A stretch of DNA of 64,000 bases, from positions 62,001-126,000 of the forward strand of contig JADJHD010000003.1 in assembly GCA_016707705.1 (NCBI GenBank). The letters run 5' to 3'. Shown here one piece after another: positions 27,137 through 36,243 of the stretch. How positions within the stretch are numbered: position 1 is the stretch's first letter; each line of letters starts with the position of its first letter. The notes under the pieces were generated by a model. It was not told the DNA's origin, ran no database searches, and saw nothing but the letters and a program-made list of their open reading frames with translations. The position numbers and the translations under genes are program-made. This DNA is from Bacteroidales bacterium (GTDB lineage Bacteria > Bacteroidota > Bacteroidia > Bacteroidales > UBA4417).

Positions 27137-28333
27137 ATGGGAAATTCCGGCATAATAGAGGACCTGGCGATTTATCTGAATCCCGTTAATACATTTGAAC
27201 TACAGGCTTATCACAGCCCCGCCTATAAAAGACTTGGAGAGATTTTCAGAACTTATTCCGAAGAGCAGAATTTTCCGGATCTTTCTGAAATTGACATTGC
27301 TATTATTGGTGTTGAGGAAGACCGAAACTCCATTTTTAATGAAGGTTGCAGTCAGGCAGCCGATGCAGTCAGACCTTTTTTGTACAGACTATTCCCGGGA
27401 AATTACAATATCAGGGTTGCTGATATTGGCAATGTGAAAAAAGGCAATCAGCCGGAAGATTCCTATTTTGCCCTGACAACCATTGTCAGCCACCTGCTTC
27501 AGGAAGGCATAGTTCCGCTGATTTTAGGAGGGGGACAGGAGCTCACCTATGCTCTTTATCAGGCTTACCGCGACAGGAAAAACATTATCAATATAGCCAG
27601 CATCGACAATGTGTTTGATCTTGGAGAAACTGAAGGCTTGCTTAATTCCCGCTCATATCTGAGTCATATTATTCTTCACAAGCCCAATTACCTGTTTAAC
27701 TTTACAAATATTGGTTACCAGACATTTATGGTTGACCAGGGCGCAATTGACCTGATGAAAGATCTCTTTTTTGATATTTGCAGGTTAGGCCGGGCCCAGG
27801 AAAGCCTGGTTGAAAATGAGCCGCTGATCAGGAATGCAGATTTGCTTTCATTCGATATTTCTGCAATCAGGCAATCGGACGCTCCAGCTAATGCAAATGC
27901 CAACCCCAACGGTTTTTACGGAGAGGAAGCCTGCCAGCTTACAAGGTATGCTGGCATGAGTGACAAACTCAGTTGCATTGGCTTTTTTGAAATGAATCCA
28001 TCCTTCGACAGAAACGGACAAACCGCTCAGCTTCTGGCTCAGATGATATGGTATTTTATTGATGGCTTCTACCATCGGCAAAAGGATCATCCTTCAAATG
28101 ACATTGATGGCTTTATCAGGTATAATGTCCAATTGGCACATCATCAGGAAGGAATCATTTTCTACAAGAGCAAAAGGACCGACCGTTGGTGGATGGAAGT
28201 AAACTGCTCCGAAAGCATAAGGGAAAAATACAGAAGGCATTACATCATTCCCTGCTCCTACCGCGACTACCAGACAGCATGTGAAAATGAAATGCCTGAC
28301 CGCTGGTGGCAGGCTTACCAGAAATTGATGTAA
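27137..28333 (+). CDS. Arginase/formimidoylglutamase-fold protein with lost metal ligands
   Basis: 398 residues with the overall layout of the ureohydrolase (arginase/agmatinase/formiminoglutamase) family. Three signature regions are recognisable but degenerate. GGGQE (131-135) stands for the usual GGDHS-type motif. SIDNVFD (155-161) stands for DAHxD. SFDISAIRQSDAP (238-250) stands for SxDxDxxDP. The histidines and one of the paired aspartates that bind the two manganese ions are therefore missing, so hydrolase activity is unlikely. Annotation pipelines would probably call it formimidoylglutamase. In several Bacteroidota, as far as I recall, a related gene lies between topA and gldK of the T9SS cluster; here gldK does not follow. 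Its role is unknown, perhaps structural. Confidence 0.8.
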   Translation: MGNSGIIEDLAIYLNPVNTFELQAYHSPAYKRLGEIFRTYSEEQNFPDLSEIDIAIIGVEEDRNSIFNEGCSQAADAVRPFLYRLFPGNYNIRVADIGNVKKGNQPEDSYFALTTIVSHLLQEGIVPLILGGGQELTYALYQAYRDRKNIINIASIDNVFDLGETEGLLNSRSYLSHIILHKPNYLFNFTNIGYQTFMVDQGAIDLMKDLFFDICRLGRAQESLVENEPLIRNADLLSFDISAIRQSDAPANANANPNGFYGEEACQLTRYAGMSDKLSCIGFFEMNPSFDRNGQTAQLLAQMIWYFIDGFYHRQKDHPSNDIDGFIRYNVQLAHHQEGIIFYKSKRTDRWWMEVNCSESIREKYRRHYIIPCSYRDYQTACENEMPDRWWQAYQKLM

Positions 28334-28340
28334 GTTCAGG

Positions 28341-28898
28341 CTAAGGCTTGACGATTTTACCCGGATTATTGCTGACAAATGACGACCATCCGCTATAGCT
28401 TTTGGCTTCAACACCGGGTGAGCGCTGAAAATAATGGCAGCATGCTACGGCTACCGCATCGGTAGCATCAAAGTACTTGGGTTGTTCGGCAATTACAAAT
28501 AAACGGTTAAGCATAGCCGAAACCTGCTCCTTGGAGGCATTTCCGTGACCTGTAATGGATTGTTTCACCTTTCGGGGGGAATACTCAAAGATGGGCAGGT
28601 CCCTGTAGAGGGCGGCCGCCATAGCCACTCCCTGAGCCCTGCCAAGTTTTAGCATACTCTGTACATTCTTTCCAAAGAAGGGAGCTTCCAGTGCAACTTC
28701 ATCAGGATGATAATTGTCAACTAATGCAAGCACCTTTTCAAAAATGCTCTTAAGCTTCGAGGGTTGATTGTCGAGATGGTCAAGTTTAATGACATCAAGG
28801 GCAATCAGTTCGATTTTCTTACCTTTATCGTGAATTAACCCAAAGCCCATGATATTGGTGCCAGGGTCAATCCCAAGAATGATGCGGTCAGCAGGCAA
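28341..28898 (-). CDS. ruvC: Holliday junction resolvase RuvC
   Basis: 185 residues. The RuvC fold is clear: ILGIDPGTNIMGFGLI carries the first catalytic aspartate, VALEAPFFGKN the glutamate, and KYFDATDAVAVACCHYF the C-terminal acidic pair. The apparent start is TTG at 28898, and no in-frame ATG is available nearby. It resolves four-way junctions with RuvAB, whose genes are not in this window. It converges on the arginase-like gene with a 7-base gap and diverges from the flippase-like gene 48 bases away. Confidence 0.96.
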   Translation of the reverse strand: MPADRIILGIDPGTNIMGFGLIHDKGKKIELIALDVIKLDHLDNQPSKLKSIFEKVLALVDNYHPDEVALEAPFFGKNVQSMLKLGRAQGVAMAAALYRDLPIFEYSPRKVKQSITGHGNASKEQVSAMLNRLFVIAEQPKYFDATDAVAVACCHYFQRSPGVEAKSYSGWSSFVSNNPGKIVKP

Positions 28899-28946
28899 TG
28901 TTTTTAGGTGTTGGATTGTGAATTCCTATCGTGATATTTCTATAGA

Positions 28947-29966
28947 TTGAGAAAGGCAAAAGTATACAAAACCCTTAATATCCTGCTCAGGCTGATTATT
29001 GTTGCAGCCTCCCTGGGATTTATCTACTGGAAACTGCTTGGGAAGGGGGATTTGGGCTCCCTGCTGAAATCAATTGGCAGGTTTGGTGAAGATACTTCAT
29101 TTTATGCCTGGATAATTGCAGTTTCTGTATTAATGCTTGTTAACTGGTCCATTGAGTCCTTAAAATGGAAACTGCTGGTTCACCGCATAACAAGAATATC
29201 CTTTCTTAGAGCTCTTCAATCTGTTATAGCAGGTGTTACAGTTAGCATTTTTACTCCAAACCGAACCGGAGAGTTCATTGGAAGGGCTTTTATTCTCAAG
29301 GGCAATCATCAGGGGAAAGCAGTAGTCCTGACGATTGTAGGCAGCATCAGCCAGTTGATGGTTACCATGGTAATTGGCAGTCTTGCCGGCTGCCTCTTGT
29401 TTAATAAAATTCTTCCGGCTAATGTAATCGTGCCGGTATGGGCTTACTGGGGAATTATTGCCGGAGTGATTTTCGCTGATACAATCATCTTGATGGCATT
29501 TTTTCGAATGCCCTGGCTTAAAAACTTTTTCAGGAAGACATTTGAAGTCAGGTTCCCCCGACTTTTTGAATATGTGAAGGTTGTTGGCAGCATAACCCGC
29601 AGAGAACTGCTCAATATTCTGGTTCTGAGTTTTTCAAGATATCTCATCTTTAGCCTGCAGTTTTATATGATACTGGCTGCTTTCGGTATCTTTTTGCCTG
29701 TTTCTGAAGGGTTGCTGGTAATTTCCATAATCTTCATGGCTCTTGCAATAATACCAACCTTTGCATTATCAGAACTTGGTGTGCGGGGCTCGGTAAGTCT
29801 GTATATATTGGGGGCATACCAAATGAATACCAATATGTTAATCATTGGACCCGAAGAATCACTGGCAATTGTACTGGCGGCCGGATCACTTTGGATTATT
29901 AATCTGGCAATTCCGGCACTGGCAGGGATTCCATTTGTGTTTAAACTCAGGTTTTTCGGAAAATGA
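28947..29966 (+). CDS. Flippase-like (lysylphosphatidylglycerol synthase TM-type) membrane protein
   Basis: 339 residues with about eight membrane helices and the sequence features of the UPF0104/LPG_synthase_TM family (VTVSIFTPNRTGEFIGRAF, FALSELGVRGSVSLYILG). It lacks the soluble synthase domain of MprF. Such proteins are thought to move or protect lipid-linked molecules. The start is a TTG at 28947, because an in-frame stop at 28932 rules out anything further upstream and no ATG is close. It overlaps the next gene, a glycosyltransferase, by ATGA, so the two probably act together on a glycolipid. Confidence 0.85.
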   Translation: MRKAKVYKTLNILLRLIIVAASLGFIYWKLLGKGDLGSLLKSIGRFGEDTSFYAWIIAVSVLMLVNWSIESLKWKLLVHRITRISFLRALQSVIAGVTVSIFTPNRTGEFIGRAFILKGNHQGKAVVLTIVGSISQLMVTMVIGSLAGCLLFNKILPANVIVPVWAYWGIIAGVIFADTIILMAFFRMPWLKNFFRKTFEVRFPRLFEYVKVVGSITRRELLNILVLSFSRYLIFSLQFYMILAAFGIFLPVSEGLLVISIIFMALAIIPTFALSELGVRGSVSLYILGAYQMNTNMLIIGPEESLAIVLAAGSLWIINLAIPALAGIPFVFKLRFFGK

Positions 29967-31111
29967 TCCTGCTGCCGATTTTATTCTTTTTGTTGCTGGC
30001 ATATTCAGTTCTGATTTTATGGATATGGAATGGCTGGATGAAGCTTTCAGTGGCAAAATCGGAATCGGATTTGCCGGAGACGATTGTTAGTGTAATTATT
30101 GCAGCACGAAACGAGGAGAATACTATTGGTCGCTTGCTGGATGCTCTTGACCGGCAGGAATATCCGGATGAGTTGCTTGAGATTATTATTGTTGACGATC
30201 ATTCAGAAGATCTGACAAAACAAAAAATCCTGGACAGGTTGTCATTGGCAGGTAAAAGGAAGATACATATCCTCAGCAACAAAGAGGGTGTTTCCGGGAA
30301 GAAATCGGCGATTCATGAAGGCATCACTCATGCAAAGGGTCAACTCATAGTTACCACTGACGCAGATTGCAATATGGGTCCGCAATGGATAAGCAGTCTG
30401 GTGAGTCTCTATGAGAGCCGTCATCCAAAGATGATACTCGCTCCGGTTGAACTTACTTCCGAAGGAAGCCTTCTTGAGCTTTTCCAGGTGATGGAATTCA
30501 CCAGTCTGATGGCTGTGACAGCCGGTTCAGCAGGTCAGCACTTACCCTTATTGGCCAATGGAGCCAATCTGGCATATGAGAAGTCGGCCTATCTGGAATG
30601 CGGAGGTTTTGCCAATAATGCTGCTATTCCTTCAGGAGATGATGTTTTTATGCTTTCATCAATCAGAAGGAGATATGGGGGTAAATCTATTGTCTATCTG
30701 AAGGATCCCGTTACTATTGTGAAAACTCCCGCTGAGAAAAGTCTGTCATCCTTTTTCAATCAGAGGATGCGTTGGGTATCAAAAAGCAGTGGATACAAGG
30801 ATTGGGCGATAATAGTCTCTTCCCTGCTTGTTTTTGGAGTTCAGGTTTCAATGTTCCTTCTCTTGGTTGCAGCCTGTTTTTCAAGAGCATTTCTTGTCCC
30901 GGCGGGATTATACTTCATGATAAAGCTGCTTGTTGATCTCCCGCTGATGTATGCAGTTTCCGGTTTTTACCGGCAGCGCAAACTTCTGTGGCTGTTTCCA
31001 GTACTTGAATTGCTCAATTGCTTCTATACAGTGATCGTGGGCTTATTGGGGAATATGCTTCCAAATTCCTGGAAAGGCAGAAAGGTTATTCCAGGAAAAA
31101 GCAATGCATAG
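29963..31111 (+). CDS. Family 2 glycosyltransferase, membrane-bound
   Basis: 382 residues. An N-terminal helix (1-21) is followed by a GT-A domain from about 41 with VSVIIAARNEE, the DD of IVDDHSED (78-79), the DAD metal motif (133-135) and the acceptor-side GDDVFML. The QRMRW motif of processive-type family 2 enzymes is present. Three or four C-terminal helices close the protein. The start overlaps the stop of the flippase-like gene, indicating one operon. The sugar and acceptor cannot be told, but a membrane lipid acceptor is likely from the pairing. Confidence 0.92.
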   Translation: MILLPILFFLLLAYSVLILWIWNGWMKLSVAKSESDLPETIVSVIIAARNEENTIGRLLDALDRQEYPDELLEIIIVDDHSEDLTKQKILDRLSLAGKRKIHILSNKEGVSGKKSAIHEGITHAKGQLIVTTDADCNMGPQWISSLVSLYESRHPKMILAPVELTSEGSLLELFQVMEFTSLMAVTAGSAGQHLPLLANGANLAYEKSAYLECGGFANNAAIPSGDDVFMLSSIRRRYGGKSIVYLKDPVTIVKTPAEKSLSSFFNQRMRWVSKSSGYKDWAIIVSSLLVFGVQVSMFLLLVAACFSRAFLVPAGLYFMIKLLVDLPLMYAVSGFYRQRKLLWLFPVLELLNCFYTVIVGLLGNMLPNSWKGRKVIPGKSNA

Positions 31112-31123
31112 GTTTGATGAAGA

Positions 31124-31795
31124 TCAGATTGCTATCTTAAGAAGCAGGGATGCGATTTCCAGATCTGCCGGAAGGGTAATCTTTATGTTTCCCGGCTCGC
31201 CTGCAACAAGGTTAATCGGAACACCCATTGCTTCCAGGAGAGATGCATCATCTGTAAAATCTTCCCGATAAGGTTGTTTGTATGCCTCTTTGAGTATATC
31301 TGTCTGAAAAACCTGTGGAGTTTGAATGATTCGAAGATTGTTCCTGTTAATCAGTTCGATGGCATCCCCCTTGATCATCCTTACTGTTTCATTCACCGGA
31401 ATTCCCGGGATAGCTGAGCCTTTGTCAATTGCGGCAGCAAAGCAGGCATCTATCAGTCTGACAGAGGCCAGTGGCCGGGCAGCATCATGAACGGCAACCA
31501 GGCCTTTCCCATTAATGGTATCCAGACCGTTCTTCACCGATTGATACCTTGTTTCCCCACCTTTTACAATCTTATGGGCGATGAAGAATGAATGCCGGTT
31601 GCACAACTGCACCCACATCGAAAGGTAGGACGGATGCAGCACAACGATAATCTTTGTGTCCTTGTCATGCTTGTAAAACTGTTCAATGGAATACATCAGG
31701 ACGGGTTTCCCATTTAAAAGCATGAACTGCTTGGGCACTTCGTTACCCATTCGGTTTCCGGTCCCGCCGGCAACAATGATTGCATAATTCCCCAT
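31124..31795 (-). CDS. ispD: 2-C-methyl-D-erythritol 4-phosphate cytidylyltransferase
   Basis: 223 residues. The nucleotide-binding N-terminus AIIVAGGTGNRMGNEVPKQF is typical, as are GGETRYQSVKNGL and VAVHDAARPL. The C-terminus contains EDFTDDASLLEAMG and GNIKITLPADLEIA. It makes CDP-methylerythritol in the non-mevalonate isoprenoid pathway. It lies 11 bases after the L-serine dehydratase gene on the same strand and 12 bases from the convergent glycosyltransferase. The other MEP genes are not here. Confidence 0.96.
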   Translation of the reverse strand: MGNYAIIVAGGTGNRMGNEVPKQFMLLNGKPVLMYSIEQFYKHDKDTKIIVVLHPSYLSMWVQLCNRHSFFIAHKIVKGGETRYQSVKNGLDTINGKGLVAVHDAARPLASVRLIDACFAAAIDKGSAIPGIPVNETVRMIKGDAIELINRNNLRIIQTPQVFQTDILKEAYKQPYREDFTDDASLLEAMGVPINLVAGEPGNIKITLPADLEIASLLLKIAI

Positions 31796-31806
31796 TTCGG
31801 TGGCAA

Positions 31807-32997
31807 TTAAATTTGTAAGGCAAGGCCTCCTTCAGATGTTTCCTTATAGATATCCGGCAGGTCATGACCGGTTTGCTTCATGGCAATGCAGGTTTTGTCG
31901 AAACTCACACGATGGTGACCATCCGACAGGATAGCATATGCAGAGGCATCCATAGCCCTTCCTGCACCAATGGCATTTCTCTCAATACATGGAATTTGCA
32001 CCAGTCCGGCAACTGGATCACAGGTCAGTCCCAAATGGTGTTCAATTCCCATTTCAGCAGCATACTCAACCTGGGCAGGGGTTCCGCCAAACAACTGGGA
32101 AGCAGCGGCTGCAGCCATTGCGCAGGCAGTCCCGATTTCTCCCTGACAACCAACCTGGGCGCCGCTGATAGAGGCATTTTCCTTGACAAGATTTCCAATC
32201 AAACCAGCAGTTGCCAGAGCTCTGAGGATTTTCATATCTGAGAAATGATAGGATTCCTGCAAATGGTAAAGAACTGCAGGAACCACTCCGCATGAGCCGC
32301 ATGTTGGAGCGGTGACAATTTCCCCTCCTGCAGCATTTTCCTCCGAAACTGCAAGAGCGTAGGCAAAAAGAAGGGTTCTTTTCTGAAGGGAGCCGGCAGT
32401 ACTTTTAGCCTTGATGTAATAGGATGAGGCTTTTCTAGGGAGGTGAATACTTCCGGGTAGCACACCTTCATTTTCAATGCCACGCAAAATGGATTCTTTC
32501 ATTTTGATCCATACATCACCAAGGTATTCGAAAATGTCAGAACCTTCATTCTCTTCAACATATTCCCATAGTGTTCGGCCATTACGCTCACACCAGTGAA
32601 GGATATCCGTTAGCTTTGAGTGAGGATATACTGAAACAGCCTTGTTTATGGTATGGTCATCCATAATATCACCCCCGCCAACACTAAAGACTGTCCAGGA
32701 ATTGAGGACCTTGTGATGGGCGTCCAGGGCTTCGAATTTCATTCCGTTGGGATGCTGTGGAAGAACGATTTCCTTTTCCCAGATTATCTGCAGCTTGCCT
32801 TCGGGGAAAGATTCTTTCAGCACTTTATCTGTAAGATGTCCCTTTCCTGTTGCGGCAAGGCTTCCGTACAAGGTAACATGAAAATGTGCTGCTTCGGGAT
32901 TTTGGGCAAAGAAGACTGCTGCTGCATTTCTTGGGCCCATAGTGTGGCTGCTTGAAGGGCCAATTCCTGTTTTATAGATCTTTCTGATGGTTTCCAT
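31807..32997 (-). CDS. sdaA: L-serine ammonia-lyase, iron-sulfur type
   Basis: 396 residues from ATG 32997. An in-frame start at 33093 was rejected because the extra stretch runs through the hairpin terminator of queA and the TAAATTTG box at 33015-33022. The beta domain begins TIRKIYKTGIGPSSSHTMGP. The alpha domain has the cysteine-rich APTCGSCGVVPAVLYHL and further cysteines (GLTCDPVAGLVQIPC) that hold the [4Fe-4S] cluster. Alpha and beta parts are fused, as in the single-chain enzymes. It converts L-serine to pyruvate and ammonia. ispD follows at 11 bases. Confidence 0.95.
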   Translation of the reverse strand: METIRKIYKTGIGPSSSHTMGPRNAAAVFFAQNPEAAHFHVTLYGSLAATGKGHLTDKVLKESFPEGKLQIIWEKEIVLPQHPNGMKFEALDAHHKVLNSWTVFSVGGGDIMDDHTINKAVSVYPHSKLTDILHWCERNGRTLWEYVEENEGSDIFEYLGDVWIKMKESILRGIENEGVLPGSIHLPRKASSYYIKAKSTAGSLQKRTLLFAYALAVSEENAAGGEIVTAPTCGSCGVVPAVLYHLQESYHFSDMKILRALATAGLIGNLVKENASISGAQVGCQGEIGTACAMAAAAASQLFGGTPAQVEYAAEMGIEHHLGLTCDPVAGLVQIPCIERNAIGAGRAMDASAYAILSDGHHRVSFDKTCIAMKQTGHDLPDIYKETSEGGLALQI

Positions 32998-33014
32998 ATA
33001 GGGTGATTGTCCGG

Positions 33015-33022
33015 CAAATTTA
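33015..33022 (-). promoter_or_regulatory. -7 box of sdaA-ispD
   Basis: Minus-strand TAAATTTG, an exact TAnnTTTG match, 17 bases before the chosen sdaA ATG. No TTTG box is found at the standard distance. Confidence 0.45.
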
Positions 33023-33068
33023 GTTATTCGGCAGATGCAGCAGGGGAAATCATAGGACAGAAAACAAC

Positions 33069-33106
33069 AAGGGCTGCCATAGTGATGATACATTTTGGCA
33101 GCCCTT
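33069..33106 (-). terminator. Rho-independent terminator of queA
   Basis: A perfect 11-base stem (AAGGGCTGCCA with TGGCAGCCCTT) and 16-base loop beginning 22 bases after the queA stop, followed on the minus strand by GTTGTTTT. Confidence 0.85.
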
Positions 33107-33128
33107 CGAGTAAAGTAATTTTTTAGAA

Positions 33129-34184
33129 TCAGATGATCAGCATGGCATCTCCATAGGTGAAGAAGCGATATTTCTGCTGAACGGCTTCCTTGTATGCTTT
33201 CATGAGCAGATCGTAACCGGCAAATGCAGCTACCATCATCATCATGGGTGACTGAGGCAGATGGAAGTTGGTAATCATACTGGAAGCGATGCTGAAGTCA
33301 TAGGGAGGGAAAATGAACTTGTTGCTCCAACCGCTGTATGGATTCAGGTTTCCAGATATGGCAACCGACGATTCAACAGCCTTCATGGTGGTGGTACCAA
33401 CAACGCATACACGACCCCTGGCTTCCTTGGCTTTATTAACCAGGTTAGCAGTATCCTCTTCAATGATGAGTTCTTCCGAATCCATCTTGTACTTGGTAAG
33501 ATCTTCAACGTCAATAGCCCTGAAGTTACCCAATCCGGCATGAAGAGTTACTTCTGCGAAGGTTACACCCTGAAGTTCAAGGCGTTTCATGAGTTCGCGA
33601 CTGAAATGGAGCCCGGCTGATGGTGCAGCAACGGCACCTTCATTCTTGGCATAAATGGTTTGGTAACGCTCCTTGTCCTCCGGTTCAATGTCACGAAGAC
33701 GCTGTAATTCTTCAGGTAAAGGAGTTTTTCCAAGTGTTTCAATGGTGCGTTTGAATTCATCATACGGACCATCGAAAAGAAAGCGAAGAGTACGGCCACG
33801 GGAGGTGGTATTGTCAATTACCTCAGCTACCAATGCATCATCATCACCAAAATAAAGCTTGTTGCCTATGCGGATTTTACGTGCCGGGTCTACCAGTACA
33901 TCCCAAAGGCGTGCTTCACTGTTTAGCTCCCTAAGGAGGAATACAGTGATCTTGGCACCTGTTTTTTCCTTTTCACCAAGAAGGAGAGCTGGGAATACCT
34001 TGGTGTTGTTGAGGATAAAGACATCCCCTTCACCAAAGTAATCAAGTACATCTTTAAAGTACTTGTGCTCAATAGTTTGAGTTTTGCGATTGAGTACCAT
34101 CATCCTTGATTCATCCCTGTTTAGCACTGGGCGCTCGGCAATAAGATCCGATGGGAGATGGTACCTGAATTGAGAGAGTTTCAT
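33129..34184 (-). CDS. queA: S-adenosylmethionine:tRNA ribosyltransferase-isomerase
   Basis: 351 residues from ATG 34184 (MKLSQFRYHLPSDLIAERP). An upstream in-frame start at 34220 overlaps the -7 box at 34218-34225 and is rejected. Family features include VFILNNTKVFPALL, GAVAAPSAGLHFS, EVTLHAGLGNFRA, VGTTTMKAVESS and TNFHLPQSPMMMMVAAF. The enzyme transfers and rearranges the ribose of SAM onto preQ1 in tRNA, the epoxyqueuosine-forming step of queuosine synthesis. It has its own promoter and terminator, so it is a single-gene unit. Confidence 0.98.
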   Translation of the reverse strand: MKLSQFRYHLPSDLIAERPVLNRDESRMMVLNRKTQTIEHKYFKDVLDYFGEGDVFILNNTKVFPALLLGEKEKTGAKITVFLLRELNSEARLWDVLVDPARKIRIGNKLYFGDDDALVAEVIDNTTSRGRTLRFLFDGPYDEFKRTIETLGKTPLPEELQRLRDIEPEDKERYQTIYAKNEGAVAAPSAGLHFSRELMKRLELQGVTFAEVTLHAGLGNFRAIDVEDLTKYKMDSEELIIEEDTANLVNKAKEARGRVCVVGTTTMKAVESSVAISGNLNPYSGWSNKFIFPPYDFSIASSMITNFHLPQSPMMMMVAAFAGYDLLMKAYKEAVQQKYRFFTYGDAMLII

Positions 34185-34217
34185 AATTGTGTTCTTGGAA
34201 TTTTCAGAAAATGGGCG

Positions 34218-34248
34218 CAAAAATAATGAATTTTTCGGTGAAAATCAA
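34218..34248 (-). promoter_or_regulatory. Promoter of queA
   Basis: Minus strand: TTG, a 20-base spacer, then TATTTTTG, an exact -7 box. It lies 34 bases before the chosen ATG. Confidence 0.65.
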
Positions 34249-34442
34249 GGGTTTATTGAACTTTGATGGACCCTTTTAACGCTTTTTAACAGGGAAGAAG
34301 GGGGTATTTGCAAGAATCGGAATATTGCAGAAAATCAGTAAGATGAGGGGTTTATTTAGAATTTGAACATGAGTTTATAGTTTTAATCCTGAATTCAACT
34401 GCTTAAGAGATATTGGGGCATCAGCCATTGTTTCATTTTTTC

Positions 34443-34450
34443 TAACTTTG
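34443..34450 (+). promoter_or_regulatory. -7 box of aspS
   Basis: TAACTTTG, an exact TAnnTTTG match, 25 bases before the ATG at 34475. An in-frame TTG at 34448 lies inside it and is therefore not the start. Confidence 0.5.
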
Positions 34451-34474
34451 CCGATTCATTTTAATCAGATAATT

Positions 34475-36220
34475 ATGCTTCGGACTCATACCTGTGGAGA
34501 GCTCAAAATTTCGGAAGTCGGACAAACAGTTACCCTTAGTGGCTGGGTTCAGCGTTCACGCGATTTGGGCGGAATGACCTTTGTTGACCTTCGTGACCGA
34601 TATGGAATCACACAGCTGGTTTTCAATATGGAAACCAATTCAGCCTTATGTATGGAAGCACGTAACCTGGGAAGGGAATATGTGATTTCTGTTACCGGTA
34701 AAGTGGCTGAAAGAAGCAATAAAAACCTGAAAATTTCGACCGGGGACATTGAGATCATCGTTGAGAAACTTGATGTTCTGAATGAGTCAAAGACCCCGCC
34801 TTTTACAATAGAGGATAATACTGACGGAGGTGAAGAGCTCAGAATGAAGTACCGGTATCTGGATCTTCGCAGGGGCGCCGTAAAAAGGAATCTTGAACTG
34901 CGTCACCGCATGGCTTTCCAGACCCGCAATTACATGGATAGCATCAATTTCATTGAAGTTGAAACACCGGTTCTGATTAAAAGCACTCCTGAAGGTGCAC
35001 GCGACTATGTTGTTCCTTCAAGGGTTAACCCTGGTGAGTTTTATGCTTTGCCACAGTCGCCGCAAACCTTCAAGCAATTGCTCATGGTTGCCGGTTATGA
35101 CCGCTATTTCCAGATTGTAAAATGCTTCAGGGATGAAGACCTTCGAGCTGACCGTCAGCCGGAATTCACCCAGATCGACTGTGAAATGTCGTTCGTGACC
35201 CAGGAAGATATATTCCAGACTTTCGAAGGATTGGTTAAACACCTATTCAAGACTGTAAAAGGTGTTGATATAGAAAGTCTGCCACGCATGACCTATGCCG
35301 ATGCCATGAAGTTTTATGGTTGCGACAAACCCGATACCCGTTTCGGGATGCAGTTTGTTGAATTGAACTCAATCGTTAAGGGCAAGGACTTTAAAGTATT
35401 CGATGAGGCAGAACTTGTTGTGGGAATCTGTGCTGAAGGATGTTCAGAATATACCCGCAAGCAGATTGATGAACTGACAGAGTTTGTAAAGAAACCCCAG
35501 ATTGGTGCAGGTGGATTGATTTACGTTCGCTATGCTGCCGATGGAAGTCTTAAATCCTCCGTAGATAAATTCTATACAGCTGAAGAATTGAAGAAATGGG
35601 CAGAAGCTTTTGGAGCCAAACCGGGTGACTTAATGCTTGTTCTGGCCGGAAAAGCAGGAAAAACCCGCAAGGCCTTGAATGAACTGCGCCTCGAAATGGG
35701 CAACCGTCTTGGATTGCGTAATCCTGAAACTTTCTCTCCTCTTTGGGTATATGACTTTCCACTTCTTGAGTGGGATGAAGACAGCCAGCGTTTCTATGCG
35801 ATGCATCACCCGTTTACTTCACCAAAACCGGAGGATATTGCCTTGCTGGAAACCGATCCGGGTGCCGTTCGTGCAAATGCTTATGATATGGTTATCAATG
35901 GAGTTGAAGTTGGCGGAGGTTCAATCAGAATCTTTAACAAGCCCCTTCAGCATAAAATGTTGCAGTTGCTTGGCTTCAGCGAAGAAGATGCTCAGGCTCA
36001 GTTTGGCTTCCTGATGAACGCCTTTGAATTTGGAGCTCCTCCTCATGGCGGGATTGCATTTGGCTTCGACAGGCTTTGCTCTCTCTTTGGCGGAAGTGAA
36101 TCCATCAGGGATTATATCGCATTTCCAAAGAATAATGCAGCAAGGGATGTCATGATCGATTCCCCTTCACGCATTTCGGATGAGCAATTGAAAGAATTGA
36201 GCCTTAAGGTTTCGATTTAA
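34475..36220 (+). CDS. aspS: Aspartyl-tRNA synthetase
   Basis: 581 residues from ATG 34475 (MLRTHTCGELKISEVG). It has the N-terminal OB-fold anticodon domain (VTLSGWVQRSRDLGG), class II motif 2 (CFRDEDLRADRQPEFTQID), the bacterial GAD insertion domain (about 285-415) and motif 3 (GIAFGFDRLCSLFGG). The length fits the bacterial-type enzyme. It charges tRNA-Asp. Transcribed alone, and convergent with a lipoprotein gene 23 bases beyond the stop. Confidence 0.98.
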   Translation: MLRTHTCGELKISEVGQTVTLSGWVQRSRDLGGMTFVDLRDRYGITQLVFNMETNSALCMEARNLGREYVISVTGKVAERSNKNLKISTGDIEIIVEKLDVLNESKTPPFTIEDNTDGGEELRMKYRYLDLRRGAVKRNLELRHRMAFQTRNYMDSINFIEVETPVLIKSTPEGARDYVVPSRVNPGEFYALPQSPQTFKQLLMVAGYDRYFQIVKCFRDEDLRADRQPEFTQIDCEMSFVTQEDIFQTFEGLVKHLFKTVKGVDIESLPRMTYADAMKFYGCDKPDTRFGMQFVELNSIVKGKDFKVFDEAELVVGICAEGCSEYTRKQIDELTEFVKKPQIGAGGLIYVRYAADGSLKSSVDKFYTAEELKKWAEAFGAKPGDLMLVLAGKAGKTRKALNELRLEMGNRLGLRNPETFSPLWVYDFPLLEWDEDSQRFYAMHHPFTSPKPEDIALLETDPGAVRANAYDMVINGVEVGGGSIRIFNKPLQHKMLQLLGFSEEDAQAQFGFLMNAFEFGAPPHGGIAFGFDRLCSLFGGSESIRDYIAFPKNNAARDVMIDSPSRISDEQLKELSLKVSI

Positions 36221-36243
36221 TCAAACTTCAGAATCAATTTTCC

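Noticed and set aside
27137..28333. Functional formimidoylglutamase (hutG)
   Set aside because: The metal-binding histidines and one aspartate are missing and no hut genes are near.
32998..33093. N-terminal extension of L-serine dehydratase
   Set aside because: It runs through the queA terminator hairpin and a -7 box, and the added residues are not family-like.
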